Below, piece after piece: positions 11,851 to 23,274 of a stretch of DNA of 64,000 bases. The notes under the pieces were generated by a model that worked only from the letters and a program-made list of their open reading frames with translations, made no database searches and was not told where the DNA came from. The number at the start of each line of letters is the position of its first letter. The first letter of the stretch is position 1. The position numbers and the translations under genes were made by a program. The stretch covers positions 868,001-932,000 of the forward strand of contig RCSZ01000015.1 of assembly GCA_014898425.1 (NCBI GenBank), in the 5' to 3' direction. This DNA comes from Botryotinia globosa (taxonomy: Eukaryota; Ascomycota; Leotiomycetes; Helotiales; Sclerotiniaceae).

Positions 11851-13869
11851 TTATCCAGCTGCAAAGGTACTTCTCGTACGAAGTCTCTCGCCATATATCC
11901 ACAGCAAAATGGGAGCTGGCCACCCCAATCCAATCGCGATAAATCCGATCAAACTATTACCCCACCCATAATCTAACGCTGCATACATGTACGGGGCGAA
12001 TAATGGGAAACCGAAACCAGCCAAACTTCTCAGAACAGTTGCTGCTCCGACAGCACTTGCAGCGTATTTGGTATAGGAGTCGACTATATAAGTTTGAATG
12101 CATTGAAATCCTATAATGGTTCCTGCTGCAAAAATTGCCGCTCCAATATTCGGCACAATCCAATGAGTTTTAGCTTGAGCCGACCATCCATACCAAAAGA
12201 GCCCCACTGGCACAAGCAAAGCACCAGGAATCATTAAAGGGACTCGAAATTCGGGCTTTCCCACTCCGTTGTTACGTGCCTTCAACGCTCGATAAATCCT
12301 GTCTTGTGCCGGTGCACATATTTGCGTACCTAAAAAGAAACCGACTCCCAAAGAAATATAGTTGAGCCCACCCATCCCAACACTTTCATTATATACGCCT
12401 TCCCATAATCCGGGAAACGTGGAGAGTACGAGATACATGATACCATAGAGGTAAGCCATATATACTGCTAGCACCTGGATGATGATTTGCGTTCCTAGAT
12501 GATCGGCAAGTCAGTAAAGGCGATATTTATAGGATCGTGCGAAAGAGAGTCATTCAATGCCAGGTGTATGTCTACGTGATCATTGCCTTGTATGCAATTA
12601 TGACTGTTTTAGGAAGATACTGTCTTCTCCAGCATAGTTCTTTATCCCACTGCCGAGCTTTGAAGCTTTTTTGTCATGCTCGTATGAAGCTTGTGATGAG
12701 AAGCTTGTGACGACATAAAGAATGATGGATTTTATGAAATGATCAAGCATACCAAGTAGTTTGAACGGTCGCGTCAGACTAACAGAAAGAGCTTTGAAAA
12801 TAGTTCTGCCTGGAACATCCCATTCTGTGTGAAGATCTTGATTCCCGGTCTCCTTAATGAGCTTATTCTTCTTACGTCCGAGTAAAACAGGTGGAAACGT
12901 TTCTTGGAGGTAGAATAACCCTATTATTTGAATGACCGCATCTGCAATAGTAGTGGCATAAAAGACCCATCTCCAGGTAGTATTTTCGGCTATAAACCCG
13001 CCTGCTATTGGACCGACTGCCGGCCCCAGTAGTGGAGCGAGAGAATATACAGAGATAGCTTTACCACGCTCTTCGGCTGTGAACAAATCACTGAGTACTC
13101 CGCCTCCGAGAGCTAAAGGGGCTGATCCACCTAGTCCGGCAAGAAATCGGAAAGCAATCAATTGACCCTTGGTTTGTGCCAGACCACAGCCGAGATTGAA
13201 AAACAAGTATACAAGGTTGCTAACTTGCACTATAATGACTCGTCCAAACATTTCACTCAGCGGTCCAAGAAACAATGGGCCTGTTTTCATGTCAGTATTT
13301 GTCTACAATTGCCACCATAAAATCGACTCACCAATCGCATAAGCCAGGACGAAAATAGATAGCACCAGACTTTGCTCTATGGAATTTTCAATATGTAAAT
13401 CCGAACTTATGGAAGTCAGAGCTGGGGCTACCATGGAAGAGGAGACTGGGGATATGAAGGTGAAACTTGAAACTACCAAGACTGCAGCCCATTTACGTCC
13501 AATTTTCCAGTTCTTAGGGTTCTCTGGATCGTGTGGCCCTTCCCAAGTGACTAGGTTTGGATCCCTCACACTTTTCGTGCTCTTTTGCGTCTTTTCTCTC
13601 CCCAATTCAACATCTCTCTCAACCTCAATCCCACCTACAACTTCTGGCGATATGCTTGAAGCGCCATCGGTATCTGTATCTTCCAAATCGATTGTGGAAT
13701 CGTGCTCCATATCTTGATCAGTTTTCCCTTCAGATACACCTGGATGACCTGTATAATACGAAGTGTCATCGAGGTGATTTCCGGATAAACATCGATGTAG
13801 CCCAGGAGACGAATCAGGTTTTGATGCACCTGACTTGCGGGTCTCTTGCCTCGATATCGAGTCCGTCAT
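11851..13869 (-). CDS. MFS drug/polyamine:H+ antiporter, DHA1 type
   Basis: Exons 13869-13332, 13280-12753 and 12494-11851 give 569 residues. Donors are GTGAGT and GTATGC; both introns are phase 1, of 51 and 258 bp. A 130-residue acidic cytosolic N-terminus ends in the family string WEGPHDPENPKNW. Twelve hydrophobic segments follow; the antiporter-type loop GPLSEMFGR sits between TM2 and TM3, and GPAVGPIAGGF is the TM5 motif C of proton antiporters. Known members (TPO, FLR1, CYHR-like) export toxins, fungicides or polyamines across the plasma membrane. The substrate cannot be predicted here. The second intron is unusually long for the window, but the frame on both sides and the resumed TM segment LAVYMAYLYGIMYLV support it. 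Confidence 0.9.
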
Positions 13870-15383
13870 TTTTGAGGTAAGGAACCCTCCTATCCTTTCC
13901 CTTATTATTGGCGCCTATCTATTGTTGTAATAGCTTCGATAATGTACGTTCACAAGAAGAATCAAGAAGAAAAAGAAAAAGTCAATCCGAAACAAGAAGA
14001 TTATATTAATAAAAGATATCGAACGGAAAAGATCTTCATATATGACATGAAACTTTGAGTGAATGACGAGTATAGTATAATTGCAGAGATTGGAAGAACA
14101 CCAAGGTAAAACATGAAGGACACACTCTTTTTATATGTAAAAGATATATTTGCCTGCCTCTCTGAGAGCGGCCCCACTTTCTTCACGCTCATTGGAGATT
14201 GAAGATACGTACCTAGGTAATAGAAGATGGCGATTGACCGTTCTTCATCTGGCGGGGCCGGCAAGATTCATGCGGGTTTTGGGAGAAAAATTACAATTAG
14301 ACCCTGCGTCGCCTGCCTGAAATGCTTTAGAAAACGGGTATCGGCACCGCCTGAGCGAAAAGGGAAGCGGTGAATGTGAAACTCTTGATCATGTGATATA
14401 TACACGGCGACAACGTTCTTAATTCCGTTGCGGAATAGGGAGAATTTGAAAGCTACTGCGCGGCGTTCAAAATTGTACATCCACCAGTGATCGTATTTAG
14501 GAGGTGAAGGTGGTGGTCTGGATCGTAGGATTGTAACGACCAGCAACTAAGAAAGCCATTCATAGACCAGGCCATTGTGAATGAATTAGATAGCACAATT
14601 TAATGTACGAAGTAAGTCGTCTGGGGAAGGTTATCGCTTATCCTGTCCTAACAAGCCTAGGAACAAACGATAGTATTAGCCAAGAAATCTCAAACTTCTT
14701 TTGATAATGTGAGTAGGTGGCTCATGATGCATGGAAATTGGAATGAATTCCAAGCGAAGGTTGGACGTGCTCGATATCTTGAAACATACCTCAATATCTC
14801 ATTAGCTCTACTAATTCGACTGCTAAATGATCTCAGACATCGTGACACCCGTCAACATGCCAGCCCGGGTTCGAAAAAGATACTCTCCCAAGCTTATTAT
14901 TAGGTGATGCACCATTTGGTCGTCGATCGTCGTGTGTGTCTCGACTCTCGAGCATGTCTACCACTTTGATATTGAGACTCGTATCGATAGCGTAAATTTG
15001 ACGGACGGTCCTTTGCTAGTTTTGCAAATCATCCATACTTGGCATTGTTGGGAACTTTTTGACTGATCAGATAAACATATGCGGAATATATCTGCAATGG
15101 GTTTACTCATTCATCGTCGACGAGACTTTGCCAATGCAAATTCGCTCTTGGATGCGTAGGTGAAATTTGATGAGTATCAGCACCTATGTCGCACACACAG
15201 CTGAAAGTTTTCACCTTTGATCCACGTGACATGTTCGATTAATTGATAGACTTGGTGTGACAGCAAAATTCCTAAGATATGCAACAAAACGCTTTTTGAT
15301 GACATAATCTCATCCCCCCAGGAGCTTTGTGTCCTAACCTTTAAGCCTGGCCATAATAAAGTCAACGCATCCACACACCAATC
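13870..15383. other. Intergenic, divergent promoters of MFS and DcpS
   Basis: It contains the ACCTAGGT palindrome (14211-14218), an A-rich stretch near 13960-14030 and a minus-strand open stretch at 14268-14546 described in the findings. No other coding signal is convincing. Confidence 0.5.
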
Positions 15384-16423
15384 ATGGCAGAAGAAACTCC
15401 CACCCCAACATCTCTCATTCGAGATTTTAAATTTGATCGTTTGCTAAACCAAGGTAACTTTTAATATCACAATCAACCCCCATCCACAACACCACATCTA
15501 ACTGGTCTACCTACAAAGATCAAGCAGGACGACGTTCTGTTCTCTGCGGTCAAATCAATTCCAAGCCATGTCTCTTGATTCTTGAGCGCGCTCCATTTCC
15601 TACCTCCTCAGACTATCTATCTTCTCTCCCAGCCACTGTCCAATCCCTCGAGAATCTCGGCGCAAATGATGTCTACTTTTGGTATTTGGCCAATGCTGGT
15701 CCTTCGCAAACGACTGAACCTACCGATCTGAAGATTAACCTCATCTATCCATGCACAGAACAGCACATTAAGAAATATAGCAAGCAAGGACTTCGTATGG
15801 TCACAGAAACACCCCAAATTTACAGCGAGAAGATACGCCCATTTATGCAAGCGAAAAGAGATGGAGGTAGATTAAACTGGGTATACAATATAATAGATGG
15901 AAAGACTGAGGTAGAGGATGTCATTTATAGAACCCCACAAGGTCGAGATGGAGATGAGGGGTTCTTATTATTGCCAGATCTGAACTGGGACCGAAAGACG
16001 ATGGAGGGGCTCCATTTATTAGGGCTAGTGGAGAGGAGAGATATATGGAGTTTGAGGGATTTGAAGAAGAAACATGTACAATGGCTGAGACATATGAGAC
16101 AAAAATTTGTGGAGGCTACGGTGAACTCATACAAAGGATTGGAAGAGGATCAGTTGAAATTGTATGTTCATTACCAACCGACCTACTACCATTTTCATGT
16201 GCATATCGTACATGTTGCATTAGAGGCGGGCGCAACACAAGCAACTGCAAAGGCGATCGGATTGGAGAGTATAATCGAGCAATTGGAAAAAATGGAGGGC
16301 AGCGAAGAAACAGGGATGGATAAAGTGTCTTTGAACTACACTGTTGGAGAAGCGAGTGAGTTATGGACCGATATATTCGAACCTATCAAGACTGGTGGTA
16401 CAGCTTCTCTACGGCAAGAATAA
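15384..16423 (+). CDS. dcs1: Scavenger mRNA-decapping enzyme DcpS (HIT family)
   Basis: Exon 15384-15453 starts with MAEETPTPTSLIRDF; a 65-bp intron with a GTAACT donor follows; exon 15519-16423 completes 324 residues. The N-terminal half carries the DcpS dimerisation-type region. The C-terminal half has the HIT triad as H248-F-H250-V-H252 in the string YHFHVHIVH, with His250 the expected nucleophile. DcpS/Dcs1 hydrolyses residual m7GpppN cap after 3'-5' mRNA decay, releasing m7GMP, in cytosol and nucleus. Length matches the family (about 300-350 residues). Its last 38 coding bases overlap the 3' coding end of the opposite-strand GILT gene, so the two transcripts must overlap. Confidence 0.93.
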
Positions 16424-17448
16424 GATCGTTTACTTCCGACCCTCCTGGGCAATCCGTCCACTTCCTGCCATCACGTATACAAAATATTTCTTCGTTGAGT
16501 CTGACAGTGCAAGATTTTATGACACCAGCCTACAGCTTTTGGTTAGCATGGGAGCTCTGAAGGATAAACACGAATTTTTATCTTCACACATACCTCAGTA
16601 CTCCTTCTGACACTATCCCTTAACATTCCCATTCCATACCCTCCGTCATCCTGCACAGTACACGCATTGAGTTTTTCGAAATCCATTCCATGCTCTAATG
16701 CGCAATCTTCCACTAGACTTCTATCTGGTATGTCCTTATAGTCTCTGGTTAAACACATCGTAAACCCAAGGTAGATTTTCGGGTCGGGATATAGCGTCGC
16801 AGAACATAATTCGAGAATATTGCCCATGCATTCTTGTGGGCCATGTTTACAGGCAACTCCGTCATTGTCTGTAGGTCTGCGAAAGGATGGCCGTTAGATT
16901 CTTCAGATCATTCTTGGGAGGCTCGGTACTTACGCGCCAATAAATGAGAGCGTGAAGTTTACTTTGTCATATACTCTCTGCATAGCTGGCAATACCATCA
17001 TTTTTAAACAGTCCTACAAGTAAATTAATTATGTACCACAAATCTAATAGCAGCTTAACTGACCTGCGCATCGGGACCTGGATTAAGGAGTCAGTAACTG
17101 TATATCAAAGAAATACTCTGGAGCGGTGCAAGAGAAATGAATTGCGAGCCGATTAAACTTACATTTAGACATGATATGCGCTTCCAACGGTATAGGTTTG
17201 TGATCAGATGCAGATACAATATCCGTCGCATGGTTCGTTCCAGCAGGTTGCGGTTGCATGCCGCAACCCATGAATAATTGATGGACATTTGCAGTCCATA
17301 AGAAATACAACAGAGCAGCCGTTAGAGCTCCAAAAGCTAGAGGTCTAGCTCTTCGTGCAGGCGGTCCAGTCAACATTCTCTCTGCTTTCTCGTTATCCAT
17401 ACTATGGTATTCGAAATTGGTATTGATCGTGGGTAGGGAGTCCTTCAT
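16386..17448 (-). CDS. GILT-family thiol reductase with N-terminal membrane anchor
   Basis: Five exons (17448-17163, 17077-17064, 17013-16934, 16876-16594, 16529-16386) give 268 residues. A hydrophobic segment at about 37-55 after an Arg-rich stretch suggests a type II anchor or signal. The redox loop reads MSKCPDAQDC (C96, C102), the form I associate with fungal members in place of the animal CxxC. CKHGPQECMGN is the family hallmark, and further cysteines follow. Family members reduce disulfides in the lysosome/vacuole or secretory pathway. The second exon is only 14 nt and encodes most of the redox loop. The last exon (TVRLNEE, CIRDGRKWTDC) ends at a TGA inside the DcpS coding 3' end. Alternative starts are 17505 (weak context) and 17400; 17448 and 17400 both have A at -3. 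Confidence 0.85.
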
Positions 17449-18044
17449 ATTGATGGATCCATAAAGTACTGATAAGATAATGAAGCTTGAAGGTTGAGGG
17501 AGCATCAGTTAGAGCATCATCCAGCTGAAGATTCGGTAGATCCGCGGCTAAACACAAAGTAGCCATATCTGATCGGCTGATCTAAGCGGGCACTCATGAA
17601 AGGAGTTAGTACCCAATTGGTACATGCCTTGAATCTTCTCCTTTCTGCTTCATGTGCTTACCTAGACTTTTATACTGATATTCACACAGACTTTCTTTTC
17701 AGATCTCACCTCTTTGCCCAGATGCATTCATTTGTAATATAATACACCTATTATAACATTTTGAACCACTAACATTGCAAAAAGGGTTATATCATTCACT
17801 GTACCATACACATGAGGCCGTATATCTCATTCACTCTCCCTCAATATGCACTAGCGAGATAAAGCACATAATTCAAACCCATCTATCTGAACCTTTCCTT
17901 ACAAATTGATTGAAATTCGATAAACATCCTGAAGTCAGAGAGTCACACCACATACAAACACGTTTCTCAAAACAAGCCTTCTCACCCCGTCAATTATCCA
18001 TCTCACTCAGCTACAGTCAGCCAGCCAGCTCGCTTATCGAAATC
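17449..18044. promoter_or_regulatory. Divergent promoter region, GILT gene and hexokinase-like gene
   Basis: About 600 bp between two outward-facing starts. The part nearest the kinase gene (17880-18044) is C/A-rich and looks like 5' UTR. No clear TATA box or known operator was identified. Confidence 0.45.
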
Positions 18045-19753
18045 ATGACTTTAAATCCCACTGTTCTTGGCCAGGTCCTTGGACCTCTCGATGTGGATAT
18101 TAATAAGATTCATGCATTGGCCACGAGTCTTTGTGAGACGTTCAAGACGTTGGCAAAGGAATCTTCAAATCAGTTTTTACCTACACCTATTTCTGAAGAG
18201 GTGTTGACACCAGATCATGGAAAGGGGAGATATTTGGCGATCGATATGTAAGTTTTCTGTCATAGACTGTTAGATAATTTGTATCTGACCTACAGTAGCG
18301 GAGGATCAAATCTGAGAGTGGGATTTATTGAGCTACTTGGCCCTTCTATTCAAGATGGTTTGGCATTACCGGGCAAAATTCATAGGCTACTTGAGAAGTC
18401 ATGGCAAATTGGTGAAGACCACAAATACAACAATGCAGATGAACTTTTCATGTGGATTGGAAAGTGTATTGCGGAAGTTGTTCAGGATGGAGTTGACGAA
18501 TGGGGCTCACAGCTACCTTCTGAGTTGCCAATGGGTGTCACGATGAGTTTCCCAATGATGTTTGATGCCGTATCTATCATTTTCAAGCGGACGTCCACTA
18601 ACAAATGAGTAGTCAAAATAAATTATCAGACGCAATTTTGATGTCTATGGGCAAGGGGTTTGCGATGACCTCAAATCTCAACCTTGGCGAGCAGCTCCTC
18701 AAAGGCTACGAAATATCAACTGCAACCTTGCCTCATCTTCCCCGCATCAAAATAACTGCCATAGTAAATGATGCCGTTGCAAGCCTAGTATCCTTCCACC
18801 GACAGCAACGTACGCCGAATCAGAAGGTGGCCATGGGCTTAATAGTCGGCACTGGCTGTAATGCCACTATTCCCCTGTCAATCTCTAAACTTCATGTCAC
18901 AAAATATCCATCCCACACCCTAAATACCATCGAGAGCAAACAGAAAGACACCAAAATCATAATTAACACCGAATGGTCCATCAATGGCACAGCTCCCCCT
19001 CTGCACACCCTGAAGTTCATCACAAAATGGGACAAGATTCTCGACGCCAACAGCGAAACTCCAGGGTTCATGCCCTTCGAGTACATGACTGGGGGCAAAT
19101 ACCTCGGCGAACTAGGCCGTCTCATCATCCTCGACTATTTTACATCCCAACTCCAGCTACCATCCGAAACCCTTCCTACAGTTCTCCGCAAACGAAACGC
19201 TCTCGATGCAAGTATCCTAGCTAAAGTAGGAAGAGAAGATCGGCTATGCGAACCACTCGATCTCGCCATGCCGTTCCCCGTAGATCCAATTAGCGGGAAA
19301 CCCCAAACCTGGACTCCGGAATTAGCAAATGTAGTTGTAACCGTAGCAAAGAAGATCGAGAAGCGCGCAGCAGGCATGGTAGCTGCTGCCATCATCGGTC
19401 TTCTCGCCGCAGCGGACGAACTTCATTTCTCACCACCTTCCAACGACGCTTCAAGAACAACAAATCTCAACCAAACTATTCCCATCTACGCCTCGAAAGA
19501 TATAACAGAACTCCTCGTCGGCTACACAGGCTCTTGTATCTCCCACTTCCAAGACTATCTTGAAGATTGCCAGATGTATCTCGATGGTATCATGCACAAG
19601 GAATTCGGTCCCGATAAAGGCGGCAAGAGAGTCGTACTAGAAGGGTGTATGTATGGAAGTATTATTGGAGCGGGCATCTTAGCGGGAACAGTGGAGTGCA
19701 TGGAAGAAAGTGAACTTTTGGTCGAAGAATCGGCTGCGGATTTGGTGGGTTAA
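18045..19753 (+). CDS. Hexokinase-family sugar kinase, atypical (possible GlcNAc kinase)
   Basis: Exons 18045-18247, 18296-18559 and 18610-19753 give 536 residues. The first intron has GTAAGT; the second has a weak GTTTGA donor but a CTAAC branch site, and an acceptor at 18612 is also possible. Phosphate-1 region is AIDISGGSNLRVGF, the sugar region holds IVNDAVASL with the catalytic Asp, then GTGCNATI, NTEWSINGT and FEYMTGGKYLGELGRLI. These are hexokinase hallmarks with deviations: MGKGF replaces the usual TKGF, and DISGGSN the usual DLGGTN. Such divergent fungal members include N-acetylglucosamine kinases and regulatory HxkC/HxkD (XprF/XprG-region) proteins. Catalysis looks possible because Asp and glycine motifs are kept. 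No GlcNAc catabolic cluster genes (deacetylase, deaminase) are adjacent. Confidence 0.87.
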
Positions 19754-20223
19754 GGCACGCACGCGTCGTGGGATTTTAGGAAGCCGAGGGACGAAGTTGC
19801 GGGCGGCATTTGCGTTGATCGATTGTATCGATTTTATTTTATTTTGTTTGGGAAATAGAGTAGCGAGCATCAGTATGGGTGGGCATTTGCATTTGCATTG
19901 GTACGGAGAAAGAAAAGACATCCACAAACACGAGGACTGAACATGAGATACGAGATGAACGGCCAGGCCAGCATTCTATGATAAATAGGTAGACAGGTAG
20001 ACGGATACATCATATAGAGACCTTAAGCAATTCACATCACTTACTTACTGAGACTTTTGCACGGATTTGAAAGAATCAATCTCAAATGGGGATATCATAC
20101 ATTTCATTTCCACCCGGCTTCAAGTTCCGCTAAGCCTTAAATAAATTATCCATATCCACGCCATGCCATTCATTGGAGACAATGTCTCCATATATTACAA
20201 ATTTCTCATTTTCGTTCTCATCC
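19754..20223. other. Intergenic, convergent 3' ends of kinase and CEF1
   Basis: T-rich and A-rich 3' UTR-like sequence with no credible ORF. It separates the + strand kinase stop from the - strand CEF1 stop. Confidence 0.6.
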
Positions 20224-22632
20224 TCAATGGAAACCATTTACCCCATCCGTCAAATTTGCCAACTCCTCTTTTCTTTCTCTATATAGTTCTTGAGCTTCTC
20301 TCTCACGCTTGGAAACAAAGCCCACTCTCTCCCTCAAATCTTCCAATCTCCTCGAGATGGCTACATCTTCTGAGATCTGTAAAGTTTTGAATGCATCTAA
20401 GGAATAACTAGCTTTAGATAAAGCGTCAGCTGCTTCGCCAATTTTTTGGCGTAAAGTTTTAGCTCTTTGTTGGTAACCGCCTAAATGAAGGGCGAGTTTC
20501 TTTTCGGATTTGTTGCCCTTCTCAGCAGCAGCAACGATAGATTCTTGGACGTTCTAGGGATATGTTAGTAATTGAAGAGACCAAATTGGTTGGAATTTAG
20601 GGCTTACGTCAAAAGCATCTAGAAGCATCTGATGCTCATCAATCTCATCATCAGAATCGTATCCACTTAATCCAGGTAACAACGATGATTTATGAGCTTC
20701 GTCCCATGCCGCGCTAAAAGCATCTGATCCTTGCTCTACCAAGTCTTTAGGAACTTCCATCAACAACTGCAATCGTGCTTGTGAAAGATCATCATCCTCA
20801 AACACTTCAATGGCCTTCGAAGTGCCCCTGACTTTAGCTCCATGTGTGGGGGGGTACTTGAGGGCATCATTCGCGATCAATAAAGCTGCTTCTCTTTCAA
20901 TAGAACCTTCAATTTTATCTTCAACGTTCTCCACGGTTTTCATTAATGCGTTGATATCGATAATTGATGGCCGAGGTAGTCCTCTTTGTAAAACTTGTGT
21001 TCGTCTTTTAAATTCTAGTTGTTCTCGAGCCTCTCGAATTTGTTGGTTCCTTCTGTCCCTGAGCTCTGCGTCTTCCTCGGATAGTTCTTGAACACCAAAA
21101 TTTTCTTGCTGCTCTTCCGGTAATTCTAACTCCCACTCGGTATCTTTTGGCTTTGGTAGAGATGCAAGACCAGCTTTCAGGGAATTTTTAAGGGTCATGT
21201 CCCTGATTTTTAAATCTTGAGGTGTTCTCCCAACCAACTCCATCTCACCATCTGCATTCAGTGCAAAACTATCTCGGGGAGTTCGCATTGGTGTAGCTCC
21301 TACGCCGTTTCTTGCGGGCGTTGCACCTATTACGTTTGCACGAAATGGGGTTGCCATAGGATTAGGCGTTTCCATTTGATGTCTTCGAGGCGTAACGCCA
21401 TCGAACCCTGTGCTACCAGATCCTTCGTGTAAAGGTGTATTTTCTCCTCCTAGAAGTGATGATTGTGTCTCAGTTAGAGCTCTGATATTTCGTATTTCGT
21501 TGGCGATGTGGTCCTCTTGTGCCGGGGCTCGCGGTGTTCGAATTGGTGCTCCACTGTTTATAGTCGAATATGTATTCACAAGCCCTCTTGTTGCATCGTT
21601 CTCGCTCGACCTCGCCAACATGTTCGCCCTCTCTCCTATCATACCCATCTTCACAATTTCCTCGAGTTCCCCCTCACCAACCTGAGGTGCTGGTAGTACC
21701 AGCGCCCGTCTCTTACTACTCTGTTCTGCTTCACGAATTTTTTGCATCTGCCCAGCTTTCATGGCCGCTTGGTAGGATGCTGATGGGGCGTTTTTATCAT
21801 TTCTTTGTCGTTTTGGATCCTGATTATCGTCTTGGTCTCCTTTGCGCTTTATCGCAAGTTGCTGTTTGCGTGGATCGAAAGCTGCTCTCTGCTTTTCGTT
21901 TTGGATGGATTCGTCGCCAGTATCGTAAAATCCAGGAGCGGGGGCTTTTTCGAAAGGAATATCGGCATTGTAATCCATCATCCCCTTCTTCCGATTAACC
22001 ACTTTGATATTAATGCCAGCATTTTTAAGCTCTCTGCGCTTCTGCAAAACGGCCAACCTCCTCGTCTCTTCCAATTGACGTTCACGAGCCTTCCTCTTCG
22101 CCTTCTTACCCTGTGTATTTGCTAAACGGGCGCGAGCTTCACTCAACATTTCTTTTTCATCCTCATCTAAATCAACGGTATCTGGCCTCGCAGGTTTCGA
22201 TTCTGGATCTGGATCGACTTCCCCAGGTCGCAATCTGCGCACATCATCCGCAGATGGTGCTTTGTTTTCTCCGCCATCTGGTCCACCAAGACCAAGCTCT
22301 CCAGCCTCTTTCTGTTCCGCTTCATCGAGTAATTTCTGATACCTTTCAAGGCATTGGGTCGCTGTTCGTCCGACAATAGGAGCAATAGTTCGCCATTGTG
22401 TTGGCATCAACTTCGCCAAATGTAACAATTTTTCGTCCTCTTCCTTGCTCCATTCTATTTTGCGAATACCTGGATCTAACCATTCGCTCCATCTTGCTTT
22501 ACATTGCTTCGGTGTCTTTCTTGCGAGAAGTGAGGAAACTCGAGCCCATTGATTCAATCCATATTTCGAAACACTTGCTTTTAGAATTTCATCTTCGATA
22601 TTAGTCCAAACTCCACCTTTGACAACTGGCAT
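20224..22632 (-). CDS. cef1: Pre-mRNA splicing factor CEF1/CDC5
   Basis: Exons 22632-20608 and 20553-20224 (donor GTAAGC, phase 0) give 784 residues. The start at 22632 is chosen because the protein then begins [20 protein letters not shown], the usual CDC5 N-terminus; an ATG 34 codons upstream adds no conserved sequence. Two Myb repeats occupy about residues 6-104 with the expected Trp residues ([46 protein letters not shown]). A charged coiled-coil region, TP-rich middle and C-terminal helical domain follow. The protein is a core subunit of the Prp19/NineTeen complex in the spliceosome, needed for pre-mRNA splicing and G2/M progression. The second exon restores the conserved C-terminal helices that bind PRP19-complex partners. 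Confidence 0.95.
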
Positions 22633-23274
22633 TTTGACGTGTGAAGTTGTTGATTTTGTCTTGCCTAGTTTCTGCTTTACGTTGATGAGCCTGGAAGCTT
22701 GAATCGCGAGAAATAAATCTTGGGACCTTGCCAATCACTAGCGCGAGATATCTCCGGTTATCACGTGATTGATCTTCGACGTCGGTCCCTTACCCTCATC
22801 CGCTCGAACATTGTGCGTTTTACAAGTGACATACGAATGAAATCTATGGTATTGATTATTGTCCTCAGCTTCTATGAGCAAGGAAAAGATATTCATTTTC
22901 CATGGCCATGCATTTTTCTTATACGATGCGGTGATTATCAAGGGCGAAAGCCGATGATGACCACGAGGAAGTCAGCCATAGAATTCCAGCTTAGAAATTT
23001 CCCCAGGAAAAGTTCACTGGAATCGCGACTCAGGCAGAAGCATCTCAAATTCCAGTAAGCACAAGTATCTTGTCATAATGTATTGCCAAGTCACAAAGGC
23101 TGAAGCTTATATTTTAAAAGGAGTGGTATGTAATCGTGGGTTTAACTTCACTGCAAATTTCATAGTCAATCTTTCCTGTCTGTTTGTCTGCAAAACGAGT
23201 GTAGCAATGAGCTTAAGTTCAAGCACGAAACAAAGATCTTAAAGACCCCCGCCTATTCCAAGTCCCTACAAACC
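22633..23274. other. Intergenic, CEF1 promoter and 3' flank of secreted-protein gene
   Basis: No credible coding sequence. The 100 bp next to CEF1 is probably its 5' UTR. Confidence 0.55.

Noticed and set aside
14860..14880. tRNA T-arm-like GGTTCGAAAAAG
   Set aside because: No matching cloverleaf or acceptor stem around it; the GGTTCGAGG at 56571 fails likewise.
22633..22734. N-terminal extension of CEF1 to an ATG at 22734
   Set aside because: The conserved protein begins at [11 protein letters not shown]; the extra 34 residues match nothing in the family.
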